This document shows, piece by piece, positions 9,401-16,672 of a DNA stretch of 16,672 bases; position 1 is the stretch's first letter, and each line of letters opens with the position of its first letter. The notes under the pieces were generated by a model. The model worked only from the letters and a program-made list of their open reading frames with translations. It was not told where the DNA came from and searched no databases. The stretch covers positions 1 through 16,672 of the forward strand of contig NW_026251883.1 in the NCBI RefSeq assembly GCF_025024155.1. Reading direction: 5' to 3'. Source of the DNA: Gamsiella multidivaricata (lineage: Eukaryota > Mortierellomycota > Mortierellomycetes > Mortierellales > Mortierellaceae). Made by a program: the position numbers and the translations under genes.

Positions 9401-11302
9401 CACGCAGACGCTCCACTCCAAGCCATTTCTTGAACTCTTTTTTCCAGTTCTATAAATTGGAGTGATAAGTATTGTTTAGAGTTCTTTGTTTATACCCAAA
9501 TAGCATCGCTATTTGTCAGCAGTCGCTCCTACTTGTATAAGAGTTGCAGGGCAAACCACGAGCGCCCTCTTGACAACGGATGACTCTTCACTGGAATATG
9601 GGCTCTGTTTGAGAAGTGTCCACAGCAGGGCAATCGTCTGGAGCGTTTTGCCCAAGCCCATTTCGTCTGCCAGGATAGCACCTTGGCCATTGATACTCTT
9701 CATTTGCATCATACATTCATAAAGAAAGCGGACCCCTTCTTTTTGGTGTGGACGCAGATGCTGTGCCAGTATGGGGTCAACAACTACATCCACCAGTCCC
9801 ACCTTGCCTGAAGGTCGTTTGGTGTCCCAGTTTCCCGCGACCCGTGGATGTGTGCTAGATGGGCGCGGTAAAATGGTCGCGTTGGGGGCATCCGGGTTAT
9901 GGCGCGGCTGTGGGAGTACGGATGGGGTGTCAGATCTACTGCTGAGCAGAGGGTGTGTCTTGAATTTTTTCGTGGACGTAACTAGTTTACTTTCTAGTGT
10001 AGTGTTGCATTGTACAACGCGTTTCTTTAGAAGATGTAATAAGACGGACGCAGGGAGATTACACAGCAGTCAGATCACTTCTATACTTGATGATGGAACT
10101 TCCTCTGCTGAGGAAACACTGGCCATAAAGCATCGTCCAGTGCGATAACTTGACGGCACAAGATTCGACACAATCTATACAACAAAACGTTCGATTTCAC
10201 CGACTCCATTAGGGTCAAGGTTCTGGCAGCCTGGATGAATATGTGCATTGCCTTTCTCAGTCCTTTACCTCAATGTCTTTTCCGCCGAAGGAAATTTCAT
10301 CCCCTGATTTGAGTTCCGAGGCTGTGGCCTTGATTCCCTTGGCGATACTATTTAGTGGCAATTATGATCAATTAAAGTACAGGAAGCAAGTAGAAAAAAC
10401 ATAGGCAATGGACAGTGCATTCTTACTCTTTCCCTTCCATGTCTTTCAGCAGACCACTGGACCCATTGAACACAAGTATTCCTAGATTGGTTTGCAATTT
10501 TATTATCAGGTCCTCGAACAGGACAGAAACATGAAAAAACCCCTACAGGCGCACAGCACATACCGTCACCATCCCATGTCTTGTGCTTCTTGTAAGTTTT
10601 TTTCCTCCTAGAGTCGATAATTAGATCAATTACATTCATCAACTCTTCAAAGCGAGGGCAGGCATCGGAAGCGGTAACAGAAGCGGGGCTTTACCGCTAT
10701 TCTTGCTACGTTACTTACCAAAGAACATTGAAGCACAGTTCCTCCGCGCTGCTTGAAGTTGCTGTAGTGGCGCTAAAAGATGGCGTCTTGAATGAGGCGG
10801 TGGAGTATGTTCTAGGCTTTGGGAGGAGGGATTTTGATGAAGAAGAGGCAGTAATAACCTCCGATGTATTGTCTCCCACAAGTTTGATGTGCTTAGCGAT
10901 AGTTGACCCTGACAACTCGGACGCCCGCTTGTTCAGCCTTTGGGCGTTGTTTACAGCCACCATGGGAGAGGACGCGAAAGTGGGCGAATGCATAATTCCT
11001 CCTCCTTGAGGCTCCTGAGTTGACGATAAGTCGAATCGTAATGGAGATTTGAACTGGCTTGCCTTACTGGTCGCGAGAGGTGGTTTGAAGAGCCGCATAG
11101 GCCGGCTGCTGAAAGAAGTTCTGGAGCCGGTGCTAGGGCCGTGGCCGATTGCCACCAATCCTGGTTCTTCAGGTCTCTTTCCGTCCTTGCGCTCCACAGG
11201 GTTGTCCTGACTTTTCTCCTGTCGTACTGTCTTATCTGTGTCCAGAAGAGCCGAGTGGAGGCTTGTTCTGCCGGTCTGGGAGGGAGCGGCGTTACGCTGC
11301 AT
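6492..11302 (-). CDS. RDH54: RAD54B/Rdh54 family DNA translocase, 20 exons
   Basis: This is a nuclear SNF2-family ATPase that remodels Rad51/Dmc1-DNA filaments in homologous recombination. Exons: 11302-10719, 10607-10564, 10481-10427, 10347-10269, 10174-10087, 9993-9533, 9449-9318, 9223-9156, 9073-8834, 8736-8727, 8629-8557, 8454-8285, 8203-8110, 8023-7876, 7749-7685, 7607-7543, 7446-7427, 7329-7246, 7170-7101 and 6998-6492 (3057 nt, 1018 aa). Phases agree at every junction; the 10086-9994 intron is the least certain. I chose ATG 11302 because 'MQRNAAPSQ' matches the conserved N-terminus of RAD54B; in-frame ATGs at 11437 and 11422 almost touch the bZIP stop. Motifs in order: 'KKHKTWDGDG' (N-terminal); 'PNATILPRP'; Walker A 'DEMGLGKT' (K399); DEGH at 500-503; 'SGTPIQND'; 'FILRRTAQV'; 'LLSAKSGGVGLNL' (775-787); 'QAMARIHRDGQ' (806-816). 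The last exon has the RAD54B-type 'TELRDLFTLH' and a Cys-containing tail. The length fits the family. The promoter must fit in the 139 bp after the bZIP stop or overlap that gene. Confidence 0.93.
7075..7095. repeat. A21/T21 homopolymer in the last RDH54 intron
   Basis: The plus strand has 21 consecutive A. On the coding strand this is a T tract starting five bases into the intron, directly after the GTAAC donor. No other homopolymer in the window approaches this length, apart from shorter A/T runs near 12241. Confidence 0.9.
7798..7834. repeat. GA/CT-rich microsatellite in an RDH54 intron
   Basis: An imperfect (GA)n/(GAAA) tract lies in the 126-bp intron between exons 14 and 15 of RDH54. 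On the coding strand it is a long pyrimidine run in the intron interior, and it makes this the longest intron of the gene. Confidence 0.8.
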
Positions 11303-11396
11303 GAGTGATCTCTGAATAGAGGAATGGGATGAGGAGGACGAGTTCTCAAAGATGTTGATGCAAAGTGAAAGGGACGATAAAAAAATCTCCTTGATT

Positions 11397-11402
11397 TTTA
11401 TT
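11397..11402 (-). terminator. Poly(A) signal of the bZIP gene
   Basis: The minus strand reads AATAAA 39 nt after the bZIP stop and about 95 nt before the RDH54 start codon. It would end the bZIP transcript inside the short intergenic gap. Confidence 0.45.
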
Positions 11403-11441
11403 TCGGTAACTTGCATCCTCATTGCTTTTGCAGGCATACAA

Positions 11442-12394
11442 CTAACTGCACGTCTTCAACGCGAAATGTGCCTCTATGATTTTGGTCTCCAGCTGTGCGA
11501 TGCGCGCATTCTGTTCGGCCTCCTTAATGAGAAACCCGTTCTTCTCCGTCTCAAGGACTGCGATCCTTGTGTTCAACCCGTGGTTGGTCGTCTCCAGCTC
11601 GGCCACCTTAGTCTCCAGTTCCTTCAGCCTGATCAGCTTCTTGAGACGTGACCGGCGAGCCGCATCGGTGTTCTTGACACGCTTGGCCAATACCTCGTCC
11701 GACTCTTCTTCCTCGGCTGCATGGGGGCGCTTGCTCGTGTTATTGGTCTTTATCGCGCTTGAGGGCGACTGCAGAGACACGCTCCGGTTCAATGGAGACA
11801 TAGAAGGAATCTTTGTCTGCTCCAGAACGGCCCTTTCGAGTTCCTCGCTCCAGGGAATGTTGAGAACTGCAGCAGCCTGCTGCAGCTTAGTGGTCGTCAA
11901 CCCCAGTGGCACGGCCTTCTCGACGGGACCAAGGCCCAAATCCTCTGCAGTTAGGCTCTGGGAACCATAGGAGAGTGGCTGGGACGAAGTTGGGTATCTG
12001 AAGAGTGGTGATGTCGCAGAAGAATTGAGAGGTGATTCGTCGCCGTATAGCAAAGCACCGTATTGGATATCGCTCGCGAGCCATTCGTCAAAGCCCTTGC
12101 CTGCATTGAGGAGACCTGGAGCGACGACTCTGTTCTCAATTGAGGCAGCAAGCTTGCCGACTGCAGAGATATCCCGTAGGAGTGAAAGGATATACGGTAT
12201 GAATAAAATGGTGCATGCATACATCGAACACACATACAACAAAAAAAAAAGGTATACGAGGTATACTTACACTGCGCCAGTGCCGAGTCCAGTGTGTCAG
12301 CAGACTGGGTCAGCCGAGGGTTGCTGGTTGCTAGTAAGGAGGGCGTGTTTGGGATAGTCATGGGATTATTCGACGGACGAACGATGGTGTTCAT
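11442..12394 (-). CDS. GCN4/CPC1-like bZIP transcription factor, 2 exons
   Basis: This is a nuclear basic leucine-zipper activator, most like the fungal general amino-acid-control regulators (Gcn4, CPC1). My model has exons 12394-12271 and 12160-11442 (843 nt, 280 aa), with a 110-bp GT-AG intron (GTAAGT...CTGCAG). The basic region holds 'KNTDAARRSR' at about 204-213, with the N-x7-R signature (Asn205, Arg213) and the Gcn4-type AARRSR core. The zipper has leucines at about 223, 230, 237 and 244, and a continuing coiled coil to about 270, longer than in yeast Gcn4, which stops soon after its fourth leucine. A Lys-Arg / acidic / Lys-Arg stretch at about 185-204 could be a bipartite nuclear signal. 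The middle is Ser/Pro-rich, with acidic-hydrophobic patches such as 'GFDEWLASDI' that could act as activation motifs. The upstream region carries a TGASTCA site, a TATA box and three uORFs (separate entries), supporting a GCN4-type role. The orthology is inferred; a related bZIP paralogue is possible. Confidence 0.85.
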
Positions 12395-12528
12395 TGGAGG
12401 ATGAATGGTTCAGATGTGGGACCGATAAGGATGGTAGTTTCGATGGTGGCGCGTACGGATAAGTGTCTTTGGTAGTGTCTTCTATAGATGTAGGTGTGGG
12501 TGGAAGTGGGCTGGTATGTCCGGATCAT
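12391..12528 (-). promoter_or_regulatory. uORF3 of the bZIP gene, overlapping the main start (ATGA)
   Basis: ATG 12526-12528 opens a 45-codon frame ending with TGA at 12393-12391. That stop overlaps the main ATG (12394-12392) as ATGA. The start context is CCACCATGA, with the favourable A at -3. A ribosome starting here would end exactly on the main start, so it would either miss it or restart there. I saw no good donor/acceptor pair that would remove it from the leader, but transcript ends are unknown. Confidence 0.5.
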
Positions 12529-12687
12529 GGTGGGATAGCTGTTGTTTGCACAGACAACGTCAATGAGAGCGGGATAATGGGCTAACAAGAGTTAAGCTTT
12601 TTAGGCAGGGCAAAATGTTTTTTCTAAATGGTGCTGTCTTTGTGGAGAAGGGGGAGGTTCTTGTTAGGCTTGGAACACAGGGGCGAG

Positions 12688-12708
12688 TTATGAAGAGAAG
12701 GGGGCCAT
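12688..12708 (-). promoter_or_regulatory. uORF2 of the bZIP gene (6 codons plus stop)
   Basis: ATG GCC CCC TTC TCT TCA TAA encodes six residues. The start context CCCACCATGG is an excellent match to the eukaryotic initiation consensus. It ends 159 nt before the uORF3 start and 293 nt before the main ATG, spacing of the kind used in delayed-reinitiation control. Confidence 0.5.
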
Positions 12709-12769
12709 GGTGGGAAATGTTAAGGTACTGGTCAGGTTCGAGTTGATAATGAAAAGAAGAAAGCTGAAG

Positions 12770-12817
12770 TTAAAGATGGTGCTTAGTGGTGTGAAGATGG
12801 GTAAAAAAGAAAAGCAT
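12770..12817 (-). promoter_or_regulatory. uORF1 of the bZIP gene (15 codons plus stop)
   Basis: ATG 12815-12817 opens a 15-codon frame ending in TAA at 12770. The start context is weak (T at -3). It is the first ATG downstream of the predicted TATA box and lies 61 nt before uORF2. Confidence 0.42.
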
Positions 12818-12880
12818 ACAAATGTTATTGACGAATGAAAGAAAGACGAAGAGAAAAAAAAAGAGGGAGCAAGGGTTGTC

Positions 12881-12886
12881 TTTATA
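12881..12886 (-). promoter_or_regulatory. TATA box of the bZIP gene
   Basis: The minus strand reads GGATATAAAG. It lies about 490 bp before the main ATG and 64 bp before the first upstream ATG. A start site 30-40 bp downstream would give a leader of about 450 nt containing all three uORFs. Confidence 0.45.
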
Positions 12887-12953
12887 TCCGGAGAGTGTGT
12901 GGAGTTCGACAAAACAAGTTAACCAGCGGGCAGCAGCGTGTCTGCATAACTCG

Positions 12954-12960
12954 TGAGTCA
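12954..12960 (-). promoter_or_regulatory. Consensus Gcn4/AP-1 binding site
   Basis: TGACTCA on the minus strand (TGAGTCA on plus) lies 67 bp upstream of the TATA box. It is the exact core bound by Gcn4-type bZIP dimers and the only perfect copy I noticed in the window. It suggests the gene binds its own promoter, as reported for CPC1-type regulators. Confidence 0.5.
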
Positions 12961-13378
12961 CTCTCTGTCAAGACCCAAGGTGTGTCACAGCCACTGCTGC
13001 CAGCGCGAGAAGAGATAAGGATACAAAATGAAGAAAGTGAGCCTCTGAGCTTCGCATTGATGCCGAATAAAATGAAAAGGGATACCGTGGTGGCCAGGAA
13101 TCATGAAATAACAACAACCATCCGGAAATCCTTTGCCGCGTCATTTCCCGTAGAAAGTGTAAAATCGAGCTATGGCCTAAATAATAGGGATAATCTACAA
13201 TGGCAACCTGGGCTGTCAGTCATATTCGACAACCCTTACAGGAAATCCATGTACAGCCACCTAACAAAACTAATTAGCGAATTTAAATTTTTTCTAACCA
13301 TGAGCAAATAAATACATCTTTTCTTCAGCACGACTTTTCTTCTCCAAGCACAATCAACAGCAGCTTGAGTAACCGCCA
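12961..13378. other. Intergenic region, no supported gene
   Basis: This stretch lies upstream of the bZIP gene and left of the transposase relic. A 158-codon plus-strand ORF (12835-13311) runs through it, but it overlaps the bZIP regulatory region, has a basic low-complexity start and no motif I recognise. I see no inverted repeat pairing with the right side of the transposase relic. Confidence 0.45.
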
Positions 13379-13687
13379 TGGAAGATAGTGCCCCAGTGCA
13401 CAGCTGCGCGCTGCCAAAGGATTAGCGCCAAGTACACGGCGTTCGCAAGATAGAGGACTGGCCAGACGACTCCCCAGAATTGGACCCCATCGACCATGTC
13501 TGGTCCTTCCTTGGCACCTCTCTCAATCGACGACAAAGACAACCTCGGGACATTGAAACACTGGTAAGAGCTCTAGTGGAGAAGTGGAATGCTTCTATCG
13601 CAAGAACAGCTGGCAAGGCTGGTCGATACGATGCTCCAAAGAGTGGAATTCGTGAAAAAGCACACTGGTGGTAATGGCAGATATTGA
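13379..13687 (+). pseudogene. 3' remnant of a Tc1/mariner-type DDE transposase
   Basis: The fragment matches the catalytic C-terminal part of Tc1-like transposases. It begins 'EDSAPVHS' (second catalytic Asp, codon at 13384), runs through 'GVRKIEDWPDDSPELDPIDHVW', then 'LNRRQRQPRDIETLV' and 'WNA'. An in-frame TAG at 13423-13425 interrupts it. After 'WNA' (about 13590) the similarity moves to the next frame ('LSQEQLARLVDTMLQRVEFV') and ends at TGA 13685-13687, so there is also a one-base frameshift. The third catalytic residue, normally Glu in 'PIEHVW', is Asp (codon 13492), 35 residues after the second. The N-terminal DNA-binding half and the terminal repeats are not visible. It is a dead 5'-truncated copy. 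Confidence 0.75.
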
Positions 13688-14348
13688 ACGAGCCGCAGCC
13701 CTTTCCTTCAGGATTCACCACCCTGACATTCACCATGGATGTTTCCCAAGAGCTCCTCTCGACAGATATGAAAATTTCCATAGCGACTGCATAACTCTTT
13801 AGGTGTGTTGTATATAGGTAATTTGAAAAAGAATGCGCAAAAGCATGGGTAAAACTTAATTAGTTTTGTAAGGTGACTGTACAATACTTGAGTGTGAAGG
13901 ACACTCAGGAAAGGTATTACTTAGGCTACAGGCTCAATTTTCAGGGTAAACGATATACATAGATTTCCGCATCGGTTGTCGAATAAGACTGGCAGCCCAC
14001 CCTGTAATTTTTATGACTCCTGTAAACGGCTCCAGGCACCGGAACCACGCTTTTTAACAACAAAAAAAGTCGGTCCCATGAACTTTACCACCGACACTTC
14101 AGTCTGCTCCATTTACAACCCCAACTCATACGCGAAAGAAAGAAAATCCTGTTCTAAGGATCATTATGACAGCAAACAACTTTTATTTCTTTGCTTATAA
14201 CACGGAGTGAGCTTACGGCACCCACCGTGCGCAAAGAGCCCAAAGGAATAAAAAAAAATGGAGCTCTGAAGTAGCGTGCTAATTCCATGTAACACAGAGT
14301 GGGTTGCCAAATACGTCAATCCAGAGCACGAGATGTTCATGACAAAAA
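13688..14348. other. Intergenic region between transposase relic and tRNA
   Basis: There is no gene I can support. A perfect 7-bp inverted repeat with a 5-nt loop (TGAGTGT-gaagg-ACACTCA) lies at 13889-13907, just past the transposase tail. It could be a leftover of the element's end or a chance hairpin. ORFs here, such as 13976-14200 plus, show no similarity. Confidence 0.4.
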
Positions 14349-14422
14349 TGTTTGTACTCGGACTTGAACCGAGGACCGTCTGTGTGTTAGACAGACGTGA
14401 TAACCAACTACACCATACAAAC
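14349..14422 (-). tRNA. tRNA-Val (anticodon AAC)
   Basis: On the minus strand a full 74-nt cloverleaf folds. The 7-bp acceptor stem is GTTTGTA/TACAAAC with discriminator A. The anticodon stem TCTGT/ACAGA carries loop CTAACAC (anticodon AAC, read as IAC after editing), and the T stem CTCGG/CCGAG carries loop TTCAAGT. The internal A box (TGGTGTAGTTGG) and B box (GGTTCAAGTCC) are intact, there is no intron, and a TTTTT Pol III terminator follows the 3' end directly (14344-14348). Its 5' flank faces the LTR of the retrotransposon on the right. Confidence 0.96.
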
Positions 14423-14971
14423 AGTTTCATTTTCTTGCAGCGGCCTACGGGCCTACATATGCCGCACACAGCCACATATCTCTAATTGCATACATCCTTA
14501 TTTGCACATGCCCTTTATTTGCACGCCCTCTTCACCTGCACGACTGCTCCTTTTTACCACTGCACTATTTTTGTCCAGGCTGCGCCCAAACCTGGCCGGC
14601 TCCTGAACGCTCTCCATCTCATCTATACCCCGTTCGCGCTCTCCATCTACATTTACCCCTGAGTATTAGTCAGCGCGGCACCGACCCAGGCCCCGCTTCT
14701 AGTATAAAAACGCGATGCCTACCATGAAGAATAAAGCGGTTCCGAACACCCAGAGAAAGACATACTACCTTTTGCGACTTGATTGAAGTTTATTTCACTT
14801 GCCCCGTTTTCCCTCCTACCCTGACCTCTATCTACCTATCTAGCTACCTTACACCCCGCCCATCTACCTTACCCACCTTGCACTTATCTTGCCTACCCCA
14901 TCCACCCCTTGCCTTCCCCTACAAGCCTACCCTATCTTGCCCCGACTCCGATTACCCGTAACATCTCTTTT
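14423..14971 (+). mobile_element. 5' LTR region of a Ty3/Gypsy retrotransposon (left edge not fixed)
   Basis: Between the tRNA and the primer-binding site lies an LTR-like promoter segment: TATAAAA at 14703-14709, a poly(A) signal AATAAA at 14730-14735, then a pyrimidine-rich stretch with repeated CTACCT/CTTACC/CTTGCC units to about 14960. A likely LTR 3' end is the CA at 14962-14963 (GTAACA), 8 nt before the primer-binding site. The left border cannot be set without the 3' LTR, which is outside the window. No TGTTAC inverted partner is seen outside the tRNA, and 14436 (TGCAG) is one possible left end. I give the full interval as the region that must contain the LTR. Confidence 0.65.
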
Positions 14972-14990
14972 TGGTGCTCATTGCAGGGAT
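14972..14990 (+). other. Primer-binding site (PBS) of the retrotransposon
   Basis: The site is TGGTGCTCATTGCAGGGAT. Its complement parses exactly as a tRNA 3' end: T-loop edge, T-stem strand CCTGC, acceptor strand AATGAGC, discriminator A, CCA. It sits 35 bp before the gag start codon (15025) and just after the likely LTR end. It does not match initiator tRNA-Met, the usual Ty3 primer, nor the neighbouring tRNA-Val. I cannot name the donor tRNA. Confidence 0.6.
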
Positions 14991-15024
14991 AAATTCCATT
15001 ATCAATCCGAACAAGCTGCGTGCC

Positions 15025-16672
15025 ATGAGCAACGATCCAAACCCAATAACCCCAACTTACCATGGGACGGTCATTCCGCCTCCTGTTTTCAACATTGATG
15101 ATGACCCACTGGACTGGCTGGACGAGTTCGAGTGCGCCATCACCGCCAACAACTGGTCCGATACCCGTGCTCTTGCCATCGCGCCTATGCGTATGCATAA
15201 AGTCGCTCGCGCCTTGTTTTCCGACAAGAAATTCCCAACCTGGAAGGAATTCACCGAGGCTTTCCGCGAGCACTACCAGACCGAGGAGTACAAGAACCGT
15301 GCCTTCAATGCGGCCCAGAATTACCGCCAATCCGACAAGGAAAGTATCGACGTCGTAGTTGCCAAGATGCAGACCTTCTTCAGACGTGCTGACGTGACTG
15401 ATGATGCGGTGAAGCGAAGGTTGTTCTCTAATTCTGTGAAAGAACACATCTTCAAAGAACTCTCGCGTAAGTCCGCGTCGACCTACGCCGACATGGTGAA
15501 GGTGGCTCGGCAGGAGGACCACATAGAGCAAGCCGCCATCGATAGACGGCGTGTGCCTGCCGAGTCCCTCCCTGTGTCGGCGGCGCCCGCCACAGCCAGT
15601 ACTTGGCCTGCTGCCCCTGCGCAGCCTGAGCGCAGGCCGACTGGTCAAGACCTCGGAGTTGATGAGCTCATTTCGAAGATGAGCACCTTGTCGCTGAACC
15701 AAATCAATGCCGTCTTCAGTGCGTTTGGACAACTTCCTATTGCGAGACAAGGTCAGTCTCTTTCGGGCGGTGGTCGCGGTCCTGTTAACTGTTATCGATG
15801 CGGTAAGCCGGGACACATCTCTCGCAACTGTACGGAGTCACTTCCCAGCGGCAATAGAGATGCTCCTCCTGCTGGACAGGTTAACTGGATTGAAGTGGCG
15901 AATCAAGACGATGTCAACGCGGTCACCCGATCCCAAAGCAGAAATGCTGCCCGAACCGACGCCCATCCGTATCGTAGTGCGAATGCGGAGGTTCCTATGC
16001 AGCCCGTCAGACAGCCGCATCCTCCTGCGAACCATGGTGCTGTCGCACCGTCGAACGCCGGTGGAATGCAACCCCAAGCCCGAGCTCCGATTCCAATTCC
16101 GACTCCCGTTCCCGAGACGCCTGTCGGTGCAGGCCCTTCCAAGGTCAAGAAAACCCCCGTCAAGGTCAAGATTGCCGAGCCGACAAGCATGGACCTGGAT
16201 TACGAGAAACCAACTAGAAAGCGCCTCGTGAGGAAGAAGGCTAACCCGAGGACGGCCCCCATCACGCTGGCTACCTTGCCTGGTGTGCAGCCCTATAGCA
16301 TCCTCTCGGATATCATTACCACGCCCGTACACATGACGGTGGGCCAGGCCCTACTGTTCAAGGAGGTCCGAAAGGAGATGCTGAACAGTCTTAAGCCGGT
16401 CTCCCACACTGTCAGCCAGCTCCAGCCGATCACTGCCCCCGCTTCGTCGGCCCAAGTCAAGGTTACCATACATGGTCATGAAGTTTACGCCATCGCAGAC
16501 ACCGGAGCGTCGCTCTCAGTGATCACCCGAGGACTTGCTGAGTTCGTGGGCGCAAAGGCTGACCACCCGTACGACCAGATGATAATGACCGCGGATGGCA
16601 AAAAGCATGCACCTCTCGGCATGATTTCGTCGCTTCCAGTTTGCATTGACGACGTTGTAATGCCTGTTCCTG
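15025..16672 (+). CDS. Ty3/Gypsy Gag-protease polyprotein (3' partial)
   Basis: A single frame stays open from ATG 15025 to the window end (549 codons, no stop), so Gag and protease are read without a frameshift. The previous in-frame stop is TAA at 14959-14961, and this is the first in-frame ATG after it. Residues about 20-170 form a retrotransposon Gag (capsid) domain with 'DPLDWLDEFECAI' and 'WKEFTEAFREHY'-type helices. A single CCHC zinc knuckle (C-x2-C-x4-H-x4-C) is at 256-269. A Pro/Lys-rich linker of about 220 residues follows, then a retropepsin-like aspartic protease with 'ADTGASLSVIT' at 491-501 (catalytic Asp492). Reverse transcriptase, RNase H and integrase should follow beyond the edge. 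The intact frame suggests a young or recently active copy. Codon use here is more GC-rich than in the host genes to the left. Confidence 0.92.
   Translation, partial: MSNDPNPITPTYHGTVIPPPVFNIDDDPLDWLDEFECAITANNWSDTRALAIAPMRMHKVARALFSDKKFPTWKEFTEAFREHYQTEEYKNRAFNAAQNYRQSDKESIDVVVAKMQTFFRRADVTDDAVKRRLFSNSVKEHIFKELSRKSASTYADMVKVARQEDHIEQAAIDRRRVPAESLPVSAAPATASTWPAAPAQPERRPTGQDLGVDELISKMSTLSLNQINAVFSAFGQLPIARQGQSLSGGGRGPVNCYRCGKPGHISRNCTESLPSGNRDAPPAGQVNWIEVANQDDVNAVTRSQSRNAARTDAHPYRSANAEVPMQPVRQPHPPANHGAVAPSNAGGMQPQARAPIPIPTPVPETPVGAGPSKVKKTPVKVKIAEPTSMDLDYEKPTRKRLVRKKANPRTAPITLATLPGVQPYSILSDIITTPVHMTVGQALLFKEVRKEMLNSLKPVSHTVSQLQPITAPASSAQVKVTIHGHEVYAIADTGASLSVITRGLAEFVGAKADHPYDQMIMTADGKKHAPLGMISSLPVCIDDVVMPVP

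Noticed and set aside
11303..11437. RDH54 starting at the upstream in-frame ATGs (11437 or 11422)
   Set aside because: This would put the start 4-20 bp from the bZIP stop, leaving no promoter, and the added residues look untranslated; 'MQRNAAPSQ' at 11302 matches the conserved RAD54B N-terminus.
12391..12588. 65-codon ORF ending at the bZIP start
   Set aside because: Its full length begins at TTG; only the part from ATG 12528 is credible as a uORF.
12835..13311. 158-codon plus-strand ORF
   Set aside because: Longest unexplained ORF, but it has no recognisable domain, starts in low-complexity basic sequence and overlaps the bZIP promoter on the other strand.
14385..14389. TGTTA as the left end of the LTR (partner of TAACA near 14963)
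   Set aside because: It lies inside the anticodon arm of an intact tRNA-Val whose cloverleaf runs through it, so it cannot be an insertion border.
14932..15816. 294-codon minus-strand ORF antisense to gag
   Set aside because: A shadow of the GC-rich gag frame; the plus-strand frame has the Gag domain, zinc knuckle and protease motif.
1..16672. CRISPR arrays, bacterial operons or prophage
   Set aside because: The window is plainly eukaryotic (spliceosomal introns, poly(A) signals, LTR element) and has no regularly spaced repeats.

Overview
The window looks like gene-dense DNA from an early-diverging filamentous fungus. It holds intron-rich protein genes with short (75-143 bp) GT-AG introns, an intronless eukaryotic tRNA, AATAAA poly(A) signals and a Ty3/Gypsy element. 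A Mortierella-type or other Mucoromycota source is my best guess. That is an inference from gene style, not from a diagnostic marker.

Layout, left to right. (i) 1-830: nothing I can assign. (ii) About 830-2505, minus strand: a decayed amidohydrolase gene, broken by frameshifts and stops and missing metal-binding histidines. (iii) 3133-5661, minus: a five-exon DHHC palmitoyltransferase (697 aa) with one probable GC-AG intron. (iv) 5867-6429, minus: URM1, the ubiquitin-related sulfur carrier, three exons, 116 aa, ending Gly-Gly. (v) 6492-11302, minus: a RAD54B/RDH54 recombination translocase of 20 exons and 1018 aa, including 10-nt and 20-nt microexons. I rebuilt the exons by hand; the phases agree throughout and the sum is a multiple of three. 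(vi) 11442-12394, minus: a GCN4/CPC1-type bZIP regulator, two exons, 280 aa. Its upstream region carries a consensus Gcn4 site, a TATA box and three upstream ORFs, the last overlapping the main start as ATGA. (vii) 13379-13687, plus: a broken Tc1-like transposase tail. (viii) 14349-14422, minus: tRNA-Val(AAC). (ix) From upstream of about 14700 to the window end, plus: the 5' part of a Ty3/Gypsy retrotransposon (LTR promoter and poly(A) signal, primer-binding site, then an open gag-protease frame running off the window).

The five protein genes or relics from 830 to 12394 all lie head-to-tail on the minus strand. Gaps are 62 bp (RDH54 to URM1), 139 bp (bZIP to RDH54), 205 bp (URM1 to DHHC) and about 630 bp (DHHC to the amidohydrolase relic). 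They belong to different processes (amino-acid-control transcription, homologous recombination, tRNA thiolation/urmylation, protein lipidation), so the arrangement reads as compaction, not a pathway cluster. The right-hand 3.3 kb is mobile-element territory around a tRNA gene.

Most notable observations: the GCN4-like upstream architecture (autoregulatory site plus uORFs in strong start context ahead of a main start in weak context), the RDH54 microexons, and the Ty3-type element abutting the 5' flank of a tRNA gene.
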